Positions 13,201-25,896 of a stretch of 64,000 nt of DNA are shown in pieces. Below the pieces are notes generated by a model. The model did no database searches. It saw only the letters and a list, made by a program, of their open reading frames with translations, and was not told the origin of the DNA. Position numbers and translations under genes: made by a program. The stretch is from Arabidopsis thaliana. Taxonomy: Eukaryota; Streptophyta; Magnoliopsida; Brassicales; Brassicaceae. Every line of letters begins with the position of its first letter. Within the stretch, counting starts at the first letter, position 1. Where the stretch lies: positions 23,935,835 to 23,999,834 of the forward strand of contig NC_003076.8 in NCBI RefSeq assembly GCF_000001735.4, given 5' to 3'.

Positions 13201-14000
13201 TTTTTCAGCAAATACCCCATGTCTCCCCTTAAATTATTCCTAGTTTTATTCTGTTATACATTCTTATAATCTCACTTTTTTATCTGTGTTCAATTTTTAA
13301 GTGTCTATCTTTATGATCTTCATCAGGCTTTCATTAGTAGACATAACAATCGACATATTTCTTTTGGAGTGGGGCTAAAGGGTTCAGAGGCACTCGATCA
13401 AGATAAACATGAAGAACTACGAATGGTTGAAAATTACATCAAAATAAGTACCGTATCCTAATATAAATTGCTAGCTAATAAAAATTGTAAAGAGGTTAAT
13501 ATCGTTGTCTCAAAATCATATGTTTCATAAATATACCACATATACAAATCTACACATATAAAAAGGGTCATTTTGATACATTTATATTCCATTATCTGAA
13601 GTCCAATTGCAGTAACAAACTACAACAAATCGGATTTTAACATACTAAGGACTCGACCCATGAATGTGGTTGATTATTAAAATGTCACAATTATTAAATA
13701 TATCATCTTGATCTTTAATCAATCTCAGGACTCAATGACCGATATTTCAAAATCCCAATATTGAATAACGATTAATTAACAAAATAAAAAAATCAATAAC
13801 GCTTCATCCGGAGAACCATGACGACCAAAACCTTAATTTTTGGGCATGTTGAACTTTCACGTATCCAAAAATAGGTGAACACATGTCGTCACCCTCTTAG
13901 ATATAGGATTTAGCAAAAACTAATGGCCACGATCTGTTAAGAGTCAAGCGATAAAAAGCAAAGCTCCTTTCGTTTTTTCAGAAATTTTGAACCCATTCAA
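10226..14000. other. Intergenic region between the SMR gene and ACT4
   Basis: This is AT-rich sequence with no supportable gene. The proximal part, up to about 10500, is the promoter and leader side of the minus-strand SMR gene. At about 12370-12490 a stretch is clearly less AT-rich than its surroundings and is open in more than one frame, but I could not match it to a family. The last kilobase is the ACT4 promoter, which in this actin subclass drives late pollen expression. Confidence 0.55.
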
Positions 14001-14055
14001 GTCGGGGCGTTGCAGGATCCGATTTCTCGTTTTGTTCTTCGTTAAAATTCACCAG

Positions 14056-14266
14056 GTGATAACCAAATACCCTTGTTTCTTGGTAACAATTTCGATTTTC
14101 TTGCATGGAAAAATGTCAAGAAAAATAGATTTTAGATAAATCAACTTGAATATGTAAGGCCATTTTCATTTAAAATGGCTTGTTGAATGAAAATTTCATG
14201 GGAACCGTTACATTATTTGCATATTACAATTGTTTGTTACCGGTCTTGATTCATATTCATATATAG
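14056..14266 (+). other. ACT4: ACT4 5' leader intron
   Basis: An untranslated exon ends in CACCAG at 14055, followed by GTGATAAC. The intron closes with ATATAG at 14266, eight nucleotides before the ATG. A leader intron just ahead of the start codon is a conserved feature of plant actin genes and usually raises expression. Confidence 0.8.
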
Positions 14267-14274
14267 ATTGAAGA

Positions 14275-15752
<1,478 letters not shown>

Positions 15753-16486
15753 TCACAGTTCCTAAGATCACCAAACGAAGACGGAAGTAAAAGTAAAAGA
15801 CAGAAGGTTAAAAACATTGAGATTACTACCAAATGCCACATTTTTCCATTATATTTTCTAATCTCTCTTTTATCCTTTTTTTTTTGAATAGCCTCTCTAT
15901 GTTAATTTTTCAACTAAGCATACTTTTCTTTAAACAATTTCCACTCCCAATGTACTATATATAAGCGACTAATTTCAATTATTATATTTTCTATTTTAAA
16001 CTTAATTTATTTGTTACTCAAAAGAGATTTTGTGATGGTTAAACAATTGTGACTAATATACTTCAAAGACATCCGTATCAAACACAAAACAAGCTCCATA
16101 ATGTTGATCTAGTACAAACAATTGTGACATATAAATGCATATTGTCGAAACTCACTAAATCTTAGATTACTCGGTTAAATGGATGTGGTCTAATAAGTGT
16201 CAATAAACACAACACAAAATGTTAAACTGATGGATTAGTGATGAGAAGATGAGTTTAAATGTTTCATTTAGTAATAAAACGTGTTTATTATGTTTGTTGG
16301 TAAAGAAAAGAAGAAACGAATTGTTGATGGTTAACTAAATTTTAATTTCTTATTCGATCTCGGTTTAACCGAACCGAATCGTAAACCCAGAAACAGAAGC
16401 TGCGACGGAGAATCCATTTCTCGAGATCGTCGCCGTTAAAATCTGCGATCTCATTGCTCATTGGTGAAGACAAATCCCTAATTCGT
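15753..16486. other. ACT4 3' flank and MBD6 promoter/leader
   Basis: ACT4 3' UTR and AT-rich spacer run to about 16330. Then a less AT-rich leader precedes the MBD6 ATG. The open frame continues a few codons upstream of 16487 but has no earlier ATG. No separate gene is seen. Confidence 0.6.
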
Positions 16487-17651
16487 ATGTCAGATTCTGT
16501 GGCCGGCGATTTCCCTCCCGATCCACTTCTCGCCTCCGGAGCCTTCATCTCCTCCGCCGGTGACGGAACCCTAGACAGTAGTGCGAAACGACGACCGATT
16601 CAGGGAGGAATCGGAATTTCTGGTTCGGGAGAGAGCGTACGCATCGGGATGGCTAACGGCACTGATCAGGTGAATCATCAGACGGAATCGAAGTCGCGGA
16701 AGCGTGCGGCGCCTGGAGATAATTGGTTGCCTCCTGGTTGGAGAGTTGAAGATAAGATTCGAACTTCCGGTGCCACAGCTGGTTCGGTGGATAAGGTAAA
16801 GAATCTCAGCTTGACTCTGCTTTTCTCTATGAAGTTTTGAGCTGCGTTGTTGCTTGAAGACTACAAATTGAGGATTCTTTGATTGCTGTTGTTTTGTTCT
16901 CTTTGGTTTAAAAATCTTGCCTTTAAAGTAGTGACAAGTGTAATGATGTAGTAAAATGATGTGGTTGGTTCTGCTTAAGCATTAATGAGTTTGTTTAGAT
17001 TATGTTAATGGTGTATTGGGACTTGAATCATACACTTTATCAGTGTGATTAGTGTTACTTTGATTTATCAGGTGGATTTAGATGGTTTGGTTTGGTATAT
17101 ATTGTGATTGAAGAGATGAAGTTTTGGTGTTGTTATACTCGATGCTAATATGGGTGTAGATATTGATGTGTAGACTTGTGACATTTTCTTATCTGGTTTT
17201 GCAGTACTATTACGAACCAAATACAGGACGTAAGTTTCGGTCCAGGACTGAGGTGCTGTACTACTTGGAACATGGAACTTCTAAAAGAGGCACCAAGAAA
17301 GCTGAGAATACATATTTCAATCCAGACGTGAGTTTACATGCTTAAAGATTAAACCTTTCACCCTGGTTTCAAACCTGTGATGTGTATTGAATTTTGCATT
17401 TGCAGCATTTTGAAGGCCAAGGAAGCAATAGAGTCACCAGAACCGCTACAGTGCCTCCACCTCCGCCACCGCCATTGGACTTTGATTTTAAGAATCCACC
17501 AGACAAGGTAAGCTGGTCTATGGCAAACGCAGGAGAAGAAGGTTGGATACCTAATATTGGGGACGTCAAGGTTCAAGACTCAGTGAGACGAGATTGGAGC
17601 ACTGCGTTTACCTTTATCACAAGCCGAAACCCTAGTAAAGTGTCGGCTTGA
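16487..17651 (+). CDS. MBD6: Methyl-CpG-binding domain protein, 225 aa
   Basis: Exons 16487-16795, 17205-17327 and 17406-17651 join in phase 0 to 225 codons. Residues 1-70 are a Gly/Ser/Asp-rich tail. The methyl-CpG-binding domain runs from about residue 74 to 145: GDNWLPPGWRVEDKIRTSG, then the YYYEPNTGRKFRSRTEVLYY strand-helix segment coded by exon 2. After the domain come a proline run (PPPPPPP) and a short acidic and Trp-containing tail. MBD domains read 5-methylcytosine in CG context, and the plant group MBD5/6/7 really binds methylated CpG and sits at chromocentres. MBD6 is implicated in silencing of rRNA genes in nucleolar dominance. Length and order fit AT5G59380. The ATG at 16487 is the first in-frame Met. 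Confidence 0.93.
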
Positions 17652-18107
17652 AGACTATGATGACCTGGTGGCGATTTTTGGGTTGTTGCATCTATGGTAA
17701 GATACACAGATATGTTAGGGTTACTTAATTGGATAATTCTTGTTTAGTCTTCATTCATCAATCATCAAGTTATGTGTACTATAATTTTTGTAGCGGTTTT
17801 TGGAAGAATATGATAAGGGGATATGCATCTTTGTGTTTGCTTTTGGAACGTGATAACCATTCGACTTTTGACTGATGAAATTGAAGACACTGTCGTAGTA
17901 ACAAAGCTATTCTTCTTAGACATTTTGATACTGAACTATTCTGTGTTCCAAAGTCTTTTACTTTGTGTTTAGGAAAAGATCTTGTTCTTTGTGAAACCAG
18001 TGTCGTAATTCAAGAACTAATGCTTGACATGTCTCACCTGCTCAGGTTATCTAAATCTAATGGATAAGAAGAAACATCAACAATACTGCACTGATACAAG
18101 ACAAGAA
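17652..18107. other. MBD6 3' flank and spacer before the tRNA
   Basis: This is the 3' UTR of MBD6 followed by AT-rich spacer. No gene is seen. CAA words around 18076-18081 lie about 30 nt upstream of the tRNA start, as is usual for plant Pol III tRNA transcription starts. Confidence 0.5.
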
Positions 18108-18179
18108 GCGTCTGTAGTCCAACGGTTAGGATAATTGCCTTCCAAGCAATAGACCCGGGTTCGACTCCCGGCAGACGCA
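18108..18179 (+). tRNA. tRNA-Gly (anticodon UCC)
   Basis: This is a 72-nt cloverleaf. The acceptor stem GCGTCTG pairs with CAGACGC. The D-arm contains AGTCCAACGGTTAGGAT. The anticodon stem ATTGC/GCAAT encloses the loop CTTCCAA, giving anticodon TCC (Gly). The T-arm is CCGGGTTCGACTCCCGG, with discriminator A at 18179. A- and B-box promoters are intact, there is no intron, and an oligo-T terminator (TTTTT) follows within about 12 nt. It is identical over its whole length to the gene at 21596-21667. Confidence 0.97.
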
Positions 18180-19099
18180 ATTATATTTTTCCCAAACATA
18201 ATTTTAGATTTTGTTAACCAAACAATTTGTGGGGTTCGAATGTAACTGGTTGTAGCACATTTAATATCTGCAATAAATTATCAAAAAGGCCATTGGAACT
18301 CTCCCAACCCATCGTCTAATTTAGTAATTTTTGGTCTTGTAACCTTCTAGGTGTACCAGAGGCTTCCTTATTAGTCTTGTATCCCAAGCTTTTGAAAAAA
18401 AGTGAAACGAAAAGGTTTTAAGTTTTGTTGGCTTTTGACTATCATTTCCCCTCTCTGTTTATTAAAATTTACAGTATTGCCACTGAGTTTGCTGCGACGG
18501 TCTGTCTCTTCAAAAAGCAATTTTGGGGAGGAAGAGAAAACCTTAAGAGTCAAACGGAAAAAAAACACACACTATTTTTGTGATTCACCAAGCAGAAGAA
18601 AATTGAGAAAAAAAAAAGGTCTCTGCTTTTTATTTTCCATGGCTTAGACTCTCATTTTTATTGGGAATTTGGATGGTCTAAAGTCAGGATTTGCTTTATT
18701 TTGCTTGCAAGGTTTTGTAAAAGAACACTTTTTCTCGGTTCTTCATCCGTACACGTAACAAATCCATTTCTTATGTGTTTTTTCGATTTCTAGAATCTGT
18801 AAAACCCACAAAAAAGAGGTTTTTTTTTTTGTTTCTGGGTTCTTTGAAGAAGCAGAGAGAAGATAAGCTCTTTACAGTTTTCTTCATAACAAGTGATTTC
18901 CTTTTGTTTTCTTATTCGATTTCCAGTTTCTATATGTTACATAAATTTGATTTTTAACTCTGAATCATATACATTACTCAAAACCTTAAAAAGGTTTCTT
19001 TTTTGTTTGTCTAGGTTGTTCAAAACTTGATCTTTCAGTAGCTAAATATATGGATCCTCTATAATCTCATTTGTAAAGCTCTTTTATTGCAGCTTTAAG
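18180..19099. other. Promoter and untranslated leader of the XS-XH gene
   Basis: This is mostly pyrimidine-rich, AT-rich DNA with no coding gene. The 3' end looks like a leader intron: a long T-rich tract closes with TTTTATTGCAG at 19092, seven nucleotides before the ATG at 19100. The upstream leader exon is probably within 18550-18900, but I could not fix its ends. A GTTCGAAT word at 18233 resembles a tRNA T-loop but has no cloverleaf around it. Confidence 0.5.
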
Positions 19100-21317
19100 A
19101 TGGAGAAAAATCAACAAAAGCAGGAATTTCTAGCTGAGACCTCAGAGATGAAGAACACCAAAAACAACGACGACTGTTCTGTACAACAACAACAACGATT
19201 TGTGTGGCCATGGGTTGGTCTAGTAGCCAACATACCAACGGAGGTGGAACCATCGGGTCGGAGAGTAGGCAAAAGCGGTTCAACGTTACGTGATGAGTTC
19301 ACTATGAAAGGGTTTAATCCAACAAGAGTCCAACCCATTTGGGATTTCAAGGGTCATTCTGGTTTTGCTTTGGTTGAATTCGCTAAAGACTTTGAAGGAT
19401 TCGAAAGCGCCATGAATTTCGAAAGGAGTTTTAATTTAGACCGTCATGGGAAGAGAGATTGGGAAAAAGGTAAAACATTGTTTCAGAGTTTTTAAAGTCA
19501 TTTGCTTTCTTGACATTGATGAGTTCACTTTCTTTGTAAAAGGTCATCGCTTGAGAGACAATAAGCTCTATGGATGGGTTGCCAGAGAGGATGATTATAA
19601 TCGAAGTGATACTGTTGGGAAGAACGTCAAGAAGAAGAGAGATTTGAAAAGTATCTCTCAGATTGTGGAGGAAGACGAGAGGAAAATGGTTCATCTTGTT
19701 GAGAATATGTCTCAAACCATTGAGAAGAAGAAGCAAAGTAAACAAGAGCTTGAACAGAAAGTTGATGAGACTTCTCGTTTCTTGGAGAGTTTGGAATTGC
19801 ATAACGTTCTGTTAAACAAAAACTACCAAGAAGGTAAAATAGAAGCACTTGAATAAGCTTTAAAAACATAATCTGTTTTGTGTTTCATGCTGACATGTAT
19901 AGTCCTTTTGGTTTGTTTGTGTGTTATTGTGATGAGAAGGGTTTCAGAAGATGCAGATGAAGATGGAAGAGTTGTATCAACAGGTTCTGGATGGACATGA
20001 AAAGTCTTTGGCAGAACTGGAGGCAAAGAGGGAGAAGCTTGACGAGCGTGCAAGACTGATCGAGCAACGGGCTATCATAAACGAAGAAGAGATGGAAAAG
20101 TCCAGACTTGAAAGAGAAATGGTGATTATGCTTTCCTTACAAAGTAGGAGAAAAAGATCACAAGGCAATAAAATCTTTGTTGTTGTTGTTGTTGTAGAAT
20201 CAAAAGGCTATGTGTGAGCAGAATGAAGCGAATGAGGAAGCTATGAAGCTTGCAGAAAAGCACCAGGCAAGTAGTTCGTTAGTGTTTCTGTATATATTCA
20301 TGAACAAGTAATAACTAAGCTTCCATTTCCAACTTTTGAGTTCCTGAACTATGACAACTTTTGCAGAAAGAGAAGGAGAAGCTTCATAAAAGGATAATGG
20401 AAATGGAAGCTAAGCTAAATGAAACGCAAGAGCTGGAGTTGGAGATAGAGAAGCTGAAAGGTACTACAAATGTGATGAAGCATATGGTGGGGAGTGATGG
20501 AGATAAAGATATTGTGGAGAAGATAGCCAAAACTCAGATTCAGCTTGACGCTCAAGAAACGGCTCTCCATGAAAAAATGATGACTCTGGCACGAAAAGAA
20601 CGTGCAACCAACGACGAGTATCAAGACGTTCTTAAAGAGATGATTCAGGTTCGAAAACGTTCTAAATCTATCTGTTCCAAACTCTTTGGCTTGTCCTTTT
20701 AACTTGTGTAATTACTTTGATGAACAGGTATGGAACGCCAATGAAGAGTTGATGAAGCAAGAGAAGATTAGAGTGAAGAGAATGGGGCAATTAAACCCTG
20801 CACCCTTCTTGCCTGCAGTGATGAAGAAACATAAAGTTACACAATCAAAGGCAGAGAATAAGGCTATGAAGCTGTGTTCAGTGTGGGAAGCAAACATAGG
20901 AGATGTGCAATGGACTCCATTTAGAGTCGATGAGTCTGATGGAACACCAAAGGTTAGGACTTTAATTTAGGAGTCTACTTTCAATTCTCAAAAGATGGGG
21001 TTTTAGCAAAAAAAGACCTCTGCTTTTACATATTATATCATCCACATTCCAAATGTGAAATGCAGAGAGTTGTGGATGAAAACGACGAGAAGCTTCGTAC
21101 GCTGAAGAACCAGTACGGTGAAGAAGTTTATAATGAAGTGGTAAGAACAAAACTAGAGATTGAGGAACATAACGCTAGTGGCAGCTATGTGATTTTAGAG
21201 CTTTGGAACTATGAGGAAAACCGAAAGGCGACGATGGAGGAAGCAACAGATGTGATGTTGAAGATAAGGTCCAAACTTGCTGCTATGAAGAACAAACGAA
21301 AGAGGCTTGAGGTCTAA
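19100..21317 (+). CDS. XS-XH domain protein (IDN2/FDM-like), about 556 aa
   Basis: Seven exons join in frame: 19100-19469, 19543-19833, 19940-20121, 20198-20266, 20367-20648, 20728-20952 and 21066-21317. Residues about 33-150 form the XS domain (RFVWPWVGLVANIP, then IWDFKGHSGFALVEF), an RNA-recognition-like fold. A long charged coiled coil fills about 165-430. The C-terminal XH domain follows (KRMGQLNPAPF, LCSVWEANIGDVQWTPF, to the end). In the SGS3/IDN2/FDM family, XS binds RNA and the coiled coil and XH mediate dimers and complexes in RNA-directed DNA methylation. This protein lacks the N-terminal zf-XS zinc finger of IDN2 and FDM1, so its exact job is uncertain. The intron after exon 4 starts with GC (GCAAGT), a GC-AG intron. 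The acceptor of exon 3 was chosen to keep frame (AGAAG/GGTTTCAG); nearby alternatives break it. By order it is AT5G59390. Confidence 0.85.
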
Positions 21318-21595
21318 CTTAAAGAAAGAAGACAATAATTCAAGTAACAATACCGGAGACGAGAAAGTGTTCTGTTTTTCGTTAATTTACCAGTTTAAAT
21401 TAGTTTTGCTACTACAACTATTGTACCGAATTGGATTTTGTTTCTTCAAAAGTTTTTCTCCACAAATCTTATGTGTTGTTTGATTTTTTACGTGGAGTCT
21501 GGAGCTGAAAATCTTTTTCCGGTTACGTATGTTTGGTAAATTGGGTTACGAAGTTCTTACGAATATATAATTCAACTGTCGAATTTTAACAAAAA

Positions 21596-21667
21596 GCGTC
21601 TGTAGTCCAACGGTTAGGATAATTGCCTTCCAAGCAATAGACCCGGGTTCGACTCCCGGCAGACGCA
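21596..21667 (+). tRNA. tRNA-Gly (anticodon UCC), second identical copy
   Basis: This has the same 72-nt cloverleaf as at 18108-18179: acceptor GCGTCTG/CAGACGC, anticodon loop CTTCCAA, T-arm CCGGGTTCGACTCCCGG and discriminator A. AACAAAAA lies directly upstream and a TTTTT terminator directly downstream. The two copies lie on the same strand on either side of the XS-XH gene. Confidence 0.97.
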
Positions 21668-21921
21668 ATATTTATTTTTATACATCTATTATCAAATTTT
21701 TAATACATTTAGCAACGACATCGTTTTATTATAACCCGCCAAAATCGTATCACCGATTGGAAGGGTATTATCGTCTAATCATAAAACGTAGTATGTTGCG
21801 TGCACGCGCCGAACCAAATCGTGTGGCCACAATTTCTCGGACCAACCGTCTCCACCACACGCTTTGTCTTCTCTTTCAATTTGTTTCCGGCGAGTGAAGA
21901 AGAAGAAGATATTTGTTGCTG

Positions 21922-23684
21922 ATGGCGGGTACTTGCACTTCGATAAGGCCTCGTCTCATTGGCTCTTCTTCAATTGTTGAGCTTTCAAGGTTGATTAATC
22001 GAGCTGGAGTTCCTTTCTCTGTACGATTCTCTACAAGAACCAGAGCCCTCCACGGTGGTGGTTTAACCGCACCTACCTCTCGTGAGGAAGGTCCTTCTTG
22101 TATCTTCGTTGGACCTATTGATTCTGCTCGCAAAGAAACTCTAGAAGCTCTTTATCGCCAAGTACGCCTAATAAAAATCTGTTTTTTGGTTCTTCAAAAT
22201 TCGTCTCTATGGTTGTGGAGTGTGTATTATTCAGAAATTTAGAATCCTATGTTTTAAATTCTAAATTTTGCTTCTTTTTCTTATTGGATTGGTCTCGGTG
22301 GATATTGAGTTCTGCTTTATGAAATTTTTATGTTATAGGCTAAGGATGCGTATTACAATGGCAAGCCTTTGATAGTTGATGACATGTTTGACAGAGTTGA
22401 GGTAAGATAACACTGTTAGCATATTCTTGTGTATGTAGCAAGATATGATTTTTAAATGTTGGATTCTGCTTTATGCAATTGTATCATTTCTGTTGTAGCT
22501 AAAGCTTCGGTGGTATGGTTCAAAATCTGTTGTCAAGTATCCTCGGTGTAGTCTACTAAGACAGTCAACATATGCTGATGCAGAGGTACAATGTGGGTGT
22601 TCATGTTTCCATTTAGCTCATATGATACAGATGGGCCTAGATTTTTCATTGACATACTATAAATATGTAACTCTCGAGAAAGAACTCTATGTTTGCTTTT
22701 CATATGCGTTTACTACTTGTCATAGTGGGAAAAACATCACTGCATGTCTGTTTAGTAGCTTAGTATGTGATCATTGTTTTGCTGCTGCTGAACAATGTTT
22801 TGTCAAGAGTTGATGTTGAGATAAATCCTTGTAGGACAGGATGATGCATCGCAAGTTCTCCTGTTAGCTACCGTATGGATTATGATTTTCTTATTTGGTA
22901 GTTCGGCATGTGTTTTACCCACGATATATGGCGTCGGCCTGGTTTATGGAGGAGATCCGTTTGACTCAGGGCTTGTCTATAGCAGTCAGTTGTCATCTTC
23001 TGTGCCTATTTTGTCAAAGTTTAATGGCATCCTCCTCTCCGTGCTAGGGCCTGCTTTTGGATATCCGATTGCATCTTCTGCAGGTACCTTAATGCAAACA
23101 CGATTTTACCTATAATCTGGTAATAGCTAGCATTTGCTTCTACTGAGATAATAATGCTGTTTGCAGTAAGAGTACTTAAAGGGTTATGGAGAAATGACTT
23201 AACGGCTCTAAAAGGAGACTGCCCGAATTGCGGGGAAGAGGTGATTTCTTTACTTGTAGTTCTTTTGCAGCAACAAACAAAATTGTTGTTGTTTTCAGTT
23301 CTCGTCACATTTGAGTTTGATGAACTTGTGTAGGTTTTCGCATTTGTGAGATCCGATCAATCGAACCGATCAGCTCACAAAGCCGACTGTCATGTCTGTG
23401 AGTGCACCTTGGAGTTCCGTACCAAAGTAGAGGTAGATGTTAGTGTTTTTTTCCCGTGTGTTGCTTCATCGTGACCTTGTTTATTTGAACAATCTCTGTG
23501 GTTTAAATGTGAACCAGTCACTGCCTTAGATTAATCCTTCTGTAGCTTTCTAACAACAAAGATTATTTGTTTGGTTGTCTATCTGCTTCAGAAATCTGCC
23601 TCACGATTGGGGAGAAAATGGGTTTACGGTAGGATATACCTTGTTTCACGGCCAAGGAGAGATCGGCGTTCAAAGTTTACATAA
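21922..23684 (+). CDS. PGRL1-like membrane protein, 299 aa
   Basis: Seven exons join in frame: 21922-22161, 22339-22401, 22499-22585, 22840-23083, 23167-23240, 23334-23432 and 23592-23684. The first 50 or so residues are Ser/Arg-rich and nearly free of acidic residues, as in a chloroplast transit peptide. Next come SCIFVGPIDSARKETLEALY and MFDRVELKLRWYGS, the soluble region typical of PGRL1 relatives. Two membrane spans follow (VWIMIFLFGSSACVLPTIY and ILLSVLGPAFGYPI), then two Cys pairs, CPNC and CHVC. This arrangement is that of PGRL1, the thylakoid partner of PGR5 in cyclic electron flow, but this is a more distant paralog (AT5G59400 by order) and its role is unknown to me. Exon 4 must use the second of two AGs five bases apart (GTAGGACAG/GAT); using the first gives an early stop. 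Confidence 0.85.
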
Positions 23685-23926
23685 TTCTAACAAAAGAAGA
23701 AAGATTTTTTTGGGATGGTTTCTACTCAATTGTGTATTGTAAAAATGATACTATAGAAAGCTTTTGTAACATTCAAAAGATTCATAAAAATTGTTACTAT
23801 AACGTTTTGTCTCTTGTAGCCTTATCTTCAGACAGTTTACAAAAACAAACAAAAGAACAAAAAGATTCGTTCCAAAGTTCCAATGCCTTTGCTGCTGAGT
23901 GAAAAGAATGTTGCTCAGCTTTTTTT

Positions 23927-24896
23927 TCAGAAGTGTGCCAAGCTATAGACAAGAATCCATGCGAGCTGAAGACAGAACATTAAACAGATTCTGTTAGACC
24001 TTATAATTACTGTTAAAGAAAGAGTCTGTACTGTTGAGATGAAAACAAACTTACCAAAAAGAGAGTAAGTGACGCAAAGAGACCCTCTTGGAGTAAAGCT
24101 GCGTGGCCTCCGAAATCTTCTTCATCAACCTTGAGAATCATTGCGTAGTAACCATAAACTATCCCAGAGGATATCGCCAAAAACCTGCAAAATCCCATCA
24201 TTAGTTCATTACATCACAAAGTTTTGCCAAACTTAAGAGGTTTCAAAGAACTGTGATCCATGAATCTACGGCTTTGGGTCGATGCAAAATGAAACTAAAA
24301 CACGAAGAAACTGATAGAAACGAAGCTGGAACATGATCCAAAACTAAAGACTGTTCCTTTGCGTTTTCATCAACCATTATAACATGAAAACACAAATGTG
24401 GAAAGAAACATTAGTGGCCAAAGTTAATGAAAACTTACAGAATGATCCAAATGCCTCCAACAAGTGGAATAGAGCCCCATAACAATCCAGAGATCAATCC
24501 CACCACTTGTCGAATCCAATGTAACACATCTCCTAATTGATCCTGCATCATCATTAACAAAACAAAATCCAATTCATACCAATAACTCAAATTTACTTGA
24601 GCTTAAAATTCACAAATTGAACAGTAGAGAACAGCTTGATCGGATCAATTATTCATTTCCTTACTGATTCAGTAAGATCGACTACGACGATTCATTAATC
24701 AAATCTCCATGTAAAAAAAGTCAAAGACTCAAAGAGATTGCCGAAAACTAGGGAGGAAGAAGAGAGTGTTGAGTACCTTGTCCCAAGAAGCATCGGGATC
24801 GAACAATTTCGCTAATTTCGATGGAGACAAGTGAGCATTCTGGTGATTCTCTTGTTGTTGTAGCTGATTCAGCTTGGCTGATTTCGATTCTTTCAT
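23927..24896 (-). CDS. Small Rab5-interacting-family membrane protein, 130 aa
   Basis: Four exons on the minus strand, 24896-24777, 24542-24439, 24184-24055 and 23965-23927, join in frame. The N-terminus is hydrophilic (MKESKSAKLNQL). A conserved LFDPDASWDKDQLGDVLHWI segment follows, then hydrophobic spans WIRQVVGLISGLLWGSIPLV and GGIWIILFLAISSGIVYGYY, an acidic loop KVDEEDFGG, and a last span ending LAWILVYSLAHF. This is the Rab5-interacting protein (RAB5IF/OPTI-like) family, small three-span ER or mitochondrial membrane proteins with assembly-factor or insertase-related roles in animals. The role in plants is not established. The last exon codes only 12 residues plus stop. It converges with the PGRL-like gene, leaving about 240 bases between stop codons. 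By order it is AT5G59410. Confidence 0.85.
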
Positions 24897-25896
24897 CCTC
24901 GCTTTCAAACAAAAAACAAAACAAAACTTTGGATACGGAGAGAATCTGAAACCTTGGGAAGAAGAAACCCCCTTTGTGGAGTATTGAATTAGGGTTCTTA
25001 GATTTAAAGCACTGTTAATTGGTGAACTAGTGGCTGAGTCGTGAGATTATTATTAAACTGTGAGTGTAGTTCATGTTCTGTATCGAAGTGATTCGGACTG
25101 TGATCGAGTTTCTTTTTTTTCTTCTTGGTAAATTAAAAGATAAATCCATTAGTTCTAGTAATTAATTATCCCTTAATTATAATATATTGGGATTAGCTTT
25201 TGGATATTTTGGATCTGATGCCTCAAAATACTGCAATTATGTACCTTGTTTATATAGTGAAACAAAATTATCTATACTGATGTTTTGTTTTTGTCTGCAA
25301 TATATTAAAAAAAAAAACTATTTTCGAGTTCTGACTTTGGTCAAAGTTTGACTTTTATTTGTAAAGTACTCTTCCTCAAATTCGGTCAGTTTAAAACTTT
25401 AGTTAATGTTGCTATTAATATTAATTAATGTAGTCATATAGTTTTTAAACTAACAATATGAGTAATATTTATATATTATTAAAAAAACAATATTAGTAAT
25501 AGCCTAATATTTGTCATACTGTAATTTAAAAAATTTATATAGTTTTGAATTCTCATAAAAATTTGTGCAAAGATATTATAATTTTTTTTTGTGTAAAACT
25601 GATTTTATCCTTTGGTAAGCTTAACAAATAAAATAAAGTTATCGTTGATGGCAAAAAATAAAAAAATAATAATTATCCTATGCAATTTGCATCTCTAGTC
25701 CTCGTTATTTAAATAAACTACAGATCGAACCCATTTCTCGTTCCTTTTTTTTAGTCTCCCTCCGCGTAGAAGCTTCTCCGAGACTTGTCTCTGCTTTGAT
25801 TGAAGAAGACGCTTGATCGAAAATTCCCTTAGATTTCGTAAATAGGGTTTTACAGAAGGTGAGATTACACAGAGATCGGATTTGCGAAAAAAAAAA
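24897..25896. promoter_or_regulatory. Divergent promoter region (Rab5IP-like gene / ORP3C)
   Basis: A head-to-head 1-kb interval separates the minus-strand gene ending at 24896 and the plus-strand ORP3C start at 25897. About 24900-25080 is the leader side of the former. About 25700-25896 is the leader of ORP3C and is less AT-rich. The middle (25150-25680) is very AT-rich with long A/T runs and no gene. Confidence 0.55.

Noticed and set aside
18225-18245. Possible third tRNA from a GTTCGAAT T-loop-like word
   Set aside because: No acceptor, anticodon or D-arm pairing can be built around it.
24897-25896. Additional gene in the 1-kb divergent interval
   Set aside because: The only frames are short or antisense to the ORP3C leader and first exon.
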